Shown one piece after another: positions 57,991-64,000 of a stretch of DNA of 64,000 bases; position 1 is the stretch's first letter; each line of letters opens with the position of its first letter. The stretch is from Gnetum montanum (Eukaryota > Streptophyta > Gnetopsida > Gnetales > Gnetaceae), in the NCBI GenBank assembly GCA_015680685.1, contig MNCI01028318.1:277669-341668 (forward strand), read 5' to 3'. Position numbers and translations under genes: made by a program. Under the pieces are notes generated by a model. That model worked only from the letters and a program-made list of their open reading frames with translations, was not told the DNA's origin and did no database searches.

Positions 57991-58412
57991 TCCATGCTGG
58001 TAGGTAGAGTTTTCAGCTCTAAGGGCCCTTGTTTAAAATTTTTAGGGATTTCCAACTCTTCCCAATAGGTATCATCATTTTCATCATCAAAGAATTAATA
58101 ATGAACATGCTGTAGTTCATCCATGTCTTCAATATAGGCACATGTTAAGATCTTAGTAGGTTCCATGCAAAGTATGCTACTTTCAGAATTAGTTGTTAGC
58201 CACTAGGTACCCTCTTGTTTTGTGGTTGCTGCATACATGCACATGCACCTTTAAATATATGCCTCATTTGCAAATTGTGTGCATGCATAAATGGATGTTC
58301 TTTTCATGGACCAAATGTTTTGCACCCAGTTGCACCTTGTATCATTATACGTGATGCATGGAACTTGCTTCTTCTTGATCTTTTCAAATGTATTTTCCTT
58401 GAATATTTCTAG

Positions 58413-58740
58413 CTAAAGATCTCTGATGTTCATTCGTGTATCAAAAGTGCTCAACCAATCCCTCCCCATCATGAATGGGAAGTCCCCCTTGTAATTGTCA
58501 ACTTTGAGTACTAAGAAATTGGTAAGATACGACCACCCATAGAAAATGGTAATAATACCCTTTACTAGTCCCAAAGGAATAGTGATGGATTGATCTACCA
58601 AATCTAAATGGATGTGTCTCTTCTTAAGAGGAGGCAGGTTCTAGGAATTGTACATTTTGTGAGAAATTAGATTAACTCTAATACTTGAGTATAAAACAGC
58701 CTTGCATTGCTCATTCCTAGTAATCTGCAAATAGGTAAGA
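58413..58740 (-). pseudogene. Element D aspartic protease (decayed)
   Basis: LQITRNEQCKAVLYSSISVNLISHKMY (near 58735-58655) is the active-site block with the catalytic Asp lost. LPPLKKRHIHLDLVDQSITIPLGLVKG, GWSYLTNFLVLKVDN and PFMMGRDWLSTFD follow to 58413, aligning with A at 9100-9370. Confidence 0.8.
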
Positions 58741-59199
58741 TGATTTCCATGATCAAATCTTTTCCCAGGAAGGTTACTAGCCTTGATCTAATTAGATAAA
58801 ATGAATCTTGGAAGGTCTTTGATTTGAAGGGCTCTCAAAAGGAATGGATGCAGAGGATGGAGGAGATATAGATCGACCAACTACATAAGTAGGTGAGAGT
58901 TTAGTAGGTCTATTAGTTTGGAAGAATATTCTTTTACAAGATCTTGGTTCTGAACCACTCAGTTGAGGAGCTAGCTATAAGTTAATGGCCCTAGTAGCAT
59001 TACATTATTGTGGCTAGGTTGGAAGCTGACCTTGCATATATAGAGCATGTGGTAATTGGGTTGAGGGTGGATGAGCATGTGCTGAAGGATGACGATGATA
59101 GGGATATGGGGTTTCCCCTCTAGTAGATGGAGAATGAGTTCTATGATACTCTGGAGGGTAGTAGTGATGCTAAAAAGAATCATGACTAGAAAAGTTACA

Positions 59200-61110
59200 A
59201 CGAGACATTAGTTACTAAACATAGTACCCATACGGATTTGGCTACCTATAAGGATACTGCTACCTTGGTGGTGGCATCCCCCATGACTGTGGGTGTTGCC
59301 ATTACTAGTACTACTCATATGGTTGTGGTGGAGCTCCACCTAGATAATAAGCTTATTATTGCTAGTGGAACTTCCTTGGATTTCCTTGAGGATAAGGCAA
59401 TCTTATAGGTGCTTATCCTTACCCCTTTGGTAGGTACATTCAGCTTCTCTCCACGTCTTGTGGTCACAATCACTACTTTGTTCTTTGGATTCTTCTAAAA
59501 TTTTCATAGCAATTTGGAATTTTTCATCCAAAGAGTCCCATAATTTATCAACCTTAGTTGATATGTTAGAAATAGGTTTTTAAACTGGTAAGGTTTTTTA
59601 CTGTACCACGTCATCAAGTGGTGACTCCTCCTCATTATTGCAAAATTGGGCTTTCCTTTTTTCTAATGGAAGGATCCTAGTTATACTCCTCAACACTTTC
59701 CCATTTTCTCAACTCTCATTCTTCTTTTTCTATATGCTCTATTAGCCTTTGGATTTGATGGGCTCCAAGTTTTTATAGTCTTCCTTGGTCATAGACCCCA
59801 AGAGTTCTTCTCATTTTTGATGTGAGTCCATCTATGATGTAGCGAAGTTGTTCTTGTTAAGAATAATCATGGCCAAGGCATCGATGTATGAGAGAGTAGT
59901 ATCTGTCCATGGTGGCATTCAAGGGTTCATGTGTTTCTTATCTATCCTTGGATTTTCCTTCTTAGATTAGACACTCGGGAGTACATATGATATTTATCAT
60001 TGAATAGTTCTAGCATTGTACACCACCTATGGATGGATTCCGACTCCAAGGAGTAATACTACCTTTCTACTTTCCTGATGAGTGTCCTAGGAAATAGCTT
60101 TAATTTTAGCCAATCATTTTCAATATTCTATAAGGCATAAGCATCATGAATGACTTGAAAGTGTGTTTATGAATTAGAGTTATATCCCCCTTCAAATCTG
60201 GGGATATTGTTCATGTCAAGTCGCTTGATCTGACTATCTTTCACATGCCTAGTTGGAATTTTTACTACCTTTGCAATATTCAACATGCTCTGAGTTACTA
60301 GCAAAGGCTCATCCTCATCATTATTTCGATGATGCCTATGATGTCCTCTACTACCCTTTTGTTCAAGGTAGGCCTGACAATCATTATTATCTCACTATTC
60401 ACCTTCATCATGGTTGTACTTTCTGCAGTGTTGATCAAAACTAGAAGAGGAAGAAGAAGACATAGATAAAGAGGGAGGAGGATCGCCACAACCATGGTTT
60501 TTTCCACCACCTCTACACTTGTTATGACTACGTTCATCAGCTTTCTTATCATCTTGATGCTTGCCTAAGTCACTGCCTTGACTCCCACTTTTGCTTGAAC
60601 TTGGATTATTGATAGTGGACTACAGATTCAGGTTTAAGCTTCCATCATTAATGTCAAGGGTTGGAGAATCATCATGTTGAGAACTCCCAAAGGGAGAATC
60701 CTCATTGTCATTCTAGTTGAGTAAGAATAAGGGATTAGTGAACTATTTCCCCTTCATAGCTCCATGATGCTTTGCCCGGTGTTGATCTCTCCTATGTTGT
60801 GTTTTAGTGGGATGGTAGTCATGATAGTCATGGTCATGCACAATGTACTCTTCTTGAAGATCCTGGATGCCTAACCTCCTAAGAGTTTGGAGTAGAATCC
60901 TAGGAATAGATTGATTGAGAGGTAATACAATGTTACCCTTCATATCTCACCACTACAGTTGTTCATCCTGATGCAAGATGAAGATAAGTTAGGTACATAC
61001 ACATATGACTGATTATATACCACCGTACATTGTTGAGGCACTAGCAATTTAGTATCATTGTTCCTATGAGAAGAAGAAATTTTGCAATTAGAATATGATA
61101 TCAATGTGCT
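59200..61110 (-). pseudogene. Element D gag polyprotein (decayed)
   Basis: The N-terminal part near 61000-60743 (FILHQDEQL, KGNIVLPLN, RRLGIQDLQEEYIVHDHD) aligns with A at 6570-6720. The retrotransposon-gag core is near 60240-59950 (RFEGGYN, KLKLFPRTLI, YYSLESESIHRWCTMLELFNDKY). A His/Asp-rich linker lies near 60850-60400. The end is Pro/Tyr-rich. The CxxC-H-H motif of A-C is not clear here. Confidence 0.78.
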
Positions 61111-61210
61111 TAAATTATTATATTTATTTTTAGAATGATTTTGACCTTAGGTTTTGTCCGATGTTAATGATTGTCACTATGCCTAGATAGCACATGTTTC
61201 AAGCAAAATG

Positions 61211-61231
61211 TATCCTTGACAATGGCACCAA
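61211..61231 (-). other. Element D primer-binding site
   Basis: Minus-strand TTGGTGCCATTGTCAAGGAT follows the 5' LTR. Reversing C-to-T and G-to-A changes gives the Asp-tRNA-type site. Confidence 0.82.
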
Positions 61232-62044
61232 TGATGTGTGACGAATATGCCTACACTAACCATACAAATCACTAAACATTCATGTGAGATCTGGTCGAAT
61301 TCCGAGGACCCTTTGTCTTCTAGTACACTAGCCTCTAGGAAGTGGAATTAGCCCTAACAATCATTTGTTGTCTTCCCAATTACACTTGTGATATGAAAAG
61401 GTATGGTTAAGTGCAATCATGACATATGATTTTTATTATTTTTATGTTTTATATTTTGGGTGATTAAAATAAAGGATGAAATTAATGAAGTAATTTAATT
61501 GTGAATTTAATCTAACCAACCAATATCTAACTAATCCTAACATAAGCATCTAGTTCCACTTTTGGTACACATCCTGAACATGTATAATGCTACTGAGTTA
61601 CCAAACATTAAGTGTTAATGAGATTACCAAGCATCATGTACATGCTCAAAATGGTTGTACTTATGTGTTTAATTAATTGCTATTTAATCTAGCTTAATTT
61701 AGCTTAATTACTTAAAAACATTATATAAAATTGCTAAAAACATTGAATGCATGAAGAAAATATTTAATCTAGCCAAATGGCTACAAGGTTTATTAGAAAG
61801 CTTGTCTTTATTACTGCACACATTGCCATGCTCAGGTACAATAGTGCTCAAATAAAGATCTATACACTCAATGACTCCTGCTATGTACTTAAAAGACAAG
61901 ATATGCCATAACATGGTAGTTGAGCATGTATTTATAGGAAAAAATAGAAACTTTGTCGACGGGGCCATGGCAACACATCAAATTATGCATTGATAGGGCC
62001 TAGTCGACGAGGCCTAGTTGACACACCTAGTTTATGATTTATCA
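61232..62044 (-). repeat. Element D 5' LTR
   Basis: 813 bp, colinear with 49176-50029. The U3 carries GGCCTAGTCGAC/GGCCTAGTTGAC repeats (61960-62030); TATA box on the minus strand near 61929-61937. Confidence 0.9.
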
Positions 62045-62049
62045 ATCAA

Positions 62050-62063
62050 AAATGACTTTATCA
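62050..62063 (-). repeat. Element B 5' LTR, outermost 14 bases
   Basis: Minus-strand TGATAAAGTCATTT matches the first bases of the C LTR (TGATAAAGTC). It is followed outwards by ACCCT (62064-62068), the B target-site copy. This proves that D lies inside the B LTR. The adjoining ATCAA (62045-62049) is the D target-site duplication. Confidence 0.85.
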
Positions 62064-62068
62064 ACCCT

Positions 62069-64000
62069 CATGGGATAGGTATGACACTAATATACATAAG
62101 TAATAAAATCTCCTTAGTCATACCTTGAATGGCCCAACAACACTTTGTATAGGTATTACCTCCTTAGGCAAGGTAGAATCATTGCAAAGCTCCACATAAT
62201 TACACTAATGTATCTAAAGGAAGTAAGTTACTTATAATTTTTAAATTTAATAAATAAATTCATTAATGAGATATCTTTGTCAAGGTTCAATAAAATAAAA
62301 TTAGAAAATTTAAAAAAATTAGAATGAGCTTTATTCATTCTGTAAATACTCAACTTTGTGTTGACCAAATGGTTCCAAGATACGAAAGCATGGCAACACT
62401 CTAATAGAGTCTTAATACATAGTTAAGTGATAACTTAAAATAAGGAAAATAAATCACACTTACTCAAGAGAGGAGAATAGCTCTTAAATGAATAAAATTG
62501 GAAAATGAAAGGTAATTTTGAGCTGTTTGTCTTGCGTATTTATAGTTTTTTGGTTTGTAACTAAAGTGGTATGGCACCACACTAGGTGTAATAATGCACT
62601 ATATGTTAGTGGGGTAGCGCATCATGTGTGGTAGTTCACATAAAGTGTGATGCCTCACTAGGTGCACCAATGCACTATGAGTGGCAACACATCACATACG
62701 ACAATACATCAACTGTACATTACTATGGTTTTGAAAAATGCCCAATTATAGGTTTAAGTACATGGAAATAAATCTATGCTTCTAAGCTTACATAGAGATA
62801 CAAAATGGCCAATGGATGCTTCATCATTTTCCCATGGCTAAATTAAGTTAGTTGCTTAGCTTATAATACTAAAATCTTGACTAGACATAGCTTAATTTAT
62901 GGTTGATGCAAAGGAGTTACAACATGATATGACATAGGATAGAACATTAACTTGCCACCTTGAGAAGAAGCACAAGGAGTTGGTGGTTGTGGTGAAATAA
63001 CTATTGGCTTGTTTGATATGTATTGAGGGTATTGTGGATATCTCTAGACTTTCTCTTCTAAGCTTGATACCTTTGCTTGAAGAATCTAACTTTAGCCCTA
63101 AATTAATCCTTGTTCCCATGGTGATACATGGCATAGATTATTTTCTCTTGTTTGCATTGTTCATGGCACCAACTTGCTTATGTGAGATTATATTGCATGA
63201 GATCCAACCTTCTCGTAGACATCCTATTAATTAATGGAATCTAAAAACAAATCATGTGGCTTTACTTTAGGTAGTAGTTGTTGGGCATGTCATCTACTTG
63301 GTATATAGGGAATAATATTTGTGACCTCTTGATCTTCTTGGTTAAGGAGGTTCAACTGGGTCAAGTTCAATCGTTGGTTTAAGTAATACTTGTCTTTTAG
63401 CCAGTTCCACCATGGACACTAAAGGCTATCAAGTTCATTTTTTCATGACCTTCTATGCATGGAACATAATTGTTGGAACCAAATTCACTATGAAAAATGC
63501 TAAAAAAATCATGTAAGTACTTCATGATTCTATACATCCATAACAAAAAATGTAGCAAGAGAGATGAAAAACATAAAAATAAAGGAAAACATGTGAAAAA
63601 TTATCACAATTAAGGTTCTAACACACATAGGTATGCAAAACGTGATATGAGAATATTGAAAAATCATACTTGATTTTGTGTCTTTTCTTATAACTAAGGT
63701 ATAAGACACTTGACTCACACAAGCCAATTACGCATTACCACCTACGATAAGCTCACAATGATGAAATATATAGCAGGATTTAGCTTTAAACAATAGTCAA
63801 TGATGGAAAACAACAAAATTTTGATTACTTAAGTAACCAATAACATTGTGAAAAACCAAGAGAAAGCACGAAAAAAATCAAAGAAAAAATAAGCTAAAAA
63901 ATAAAAAGGAAAAGAAAATTTGAAGGAAAGAGTAAAAACTAGATTTTACTTCCCTATTTATTTTTATTTTTTTAATTTTAAAATGTTATTTTTATTATAT
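62069..64000. other. Right flank: AT-rich DNA with a possible further LTR
   Basis: A minus-strand CTATAAATACGC (about 62536-62547) precedes a region with two degenerate ~76-base units (CACTAGGTG...AATGCACTAT at 62580 and 62656), as in an LTR U3. Further right, minus-strand 63240-62900 reads HEQCKQEKIIYAMYHHG, then YPQYPQY. This could be the end of another element's third ORF, but nothing is firm. 63250-64000 holds nothing recognisable. Confidence 0.3.

Larger units (their letters stand above)
49176..62044 (-). mobile_element. Element D: gag-pol plus third-ORF retrotransposon nested in the B 5' LTR
   Basis: 12.9-kb minus-strand element with 3' LTR 49176-50029, 5' LTR 61232-62044 and TSD ATTAA (49171-49175) / ATCAA (62045-62049). 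From its 5' end: PBS, gag, protease, RT, RNase H, integrase, spacer, third ORF, PPT. It is the only element here with both full pol and the third ORF, so it represents the likely complete layout of the family. Lesions: the RT catalytic box reads FMDE, the integrase catalytic motif reads SNNETHF (Asp to Asn), and stops and frameshifts occur throughout. Confidence 0.92.
29322..62063 (-). mobile_element. Element B: outer non-autonomous LTR retrotransposon, split by C and D
   Basis: Minus-strand element. Its 3' LTR is at 29322-30140 and its 5' LTR is in three pieces: 37946-38605, 48942-49175 and 62050-62063, separated by elements C and D (62045-62049 is the D target-site repeat). The flanks GCCCT (29317-29321) and ACCCT (62064-62068) are a 5-bp TSD with one change. 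Without the insertions B is ~9.5 kb. Reading from its 5' end: PBS (37945-37925), gag, protease, a ~50-codon tail, a long spacer, then a third ORF. There is no RT, RNase H or integrase anywhere. A deletion fuses the middle of the third ORF directly to the 3' LTR U3, removing the ORF end and the polypurine tract. Confidence 0.88.

Noticed and set aside
1-64000. tRNA, rRNA or other structural RNA genes
   Set aside because: No sequence with convincing A/B boxes plus cloverleaf, nor any rRNA-like stretch, was noticed by eye. The only tRNA-related sequences are the retroelement primer-binding sites.

Overview
The window is plant nuclear DNA from a repeat-laden genome. Every recognisable gene but one belongs to a retroelement: Ty3/gypsy elements with Tat/Athila-like features, and plant L1-type LINEs. 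The size, age and nesting of the elements, with stops throughout, suggest a large-genome seed plant. A gymnosperm is plausible, but the sequence does not prove it.

Layout. 1-94 is the 3' end of an LTR, followed by a LINE reverse-transcriptase relic (205-825) and poorly assignable AT-rich DNA. Element A (5464-15123, plus strand, TSD TTAGG) is a gag-pol LTR retrotransposon. At 16.5-18.3 kb lies the only candidate host gene, a serine-rich protein whose 3' half is a run of phase-0 mini-exons, three of which carry a Trp-Pro motif. A LINE C-terminus follows (19990-20440). Next is an unusually GC-rich, minus-strand LINE (about 21640-27388) flanked by copies of an AT-rich repeat, then another LINE fragment (28400-28910).

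From 29322 to 62063 there is one nested structure. Element B (minus strand, TSD GCCCT/ACCCT) is the outer element. Its 5' LTR was hit twice: by element C (38606-48941, plus strand, TSD ACACA/ACATA) and by element D (49176-62044, minus strand, TSD ATTAA/ATCAA). The last 14 bases of the B LTR are found beyond D, at 62050-62063.

How the elements relate. A has gag-protease-RT-RNaseH-integrase but almost nothing where a third ORF would be. D has gag-pol plus a long third ORF between integrase and the 3' LTR. B and C have gag, protease and the third ORF but no RT, RNase H or integrase, and both share the same RT-less junction, so they look like a non-autonomous family mobilised in trans by A/D-like relatives. 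The third ORF (about 900 codons in C) has an N-terminal domain resembling the 'putative plant transposon protein' domain, a long helical middle and a conserved PYPWDVS motif. It follows a conserved non-coding module: a T-rich tract, a conserved block, a promoter-like segment echoing the element's own U3 (B, C, D), a G-run and, in A, B and C, a pyrimidine-rich AG directly before the ATG. This third-ORF module is the most interesting system in the window. All copies are decayed and none looks active.
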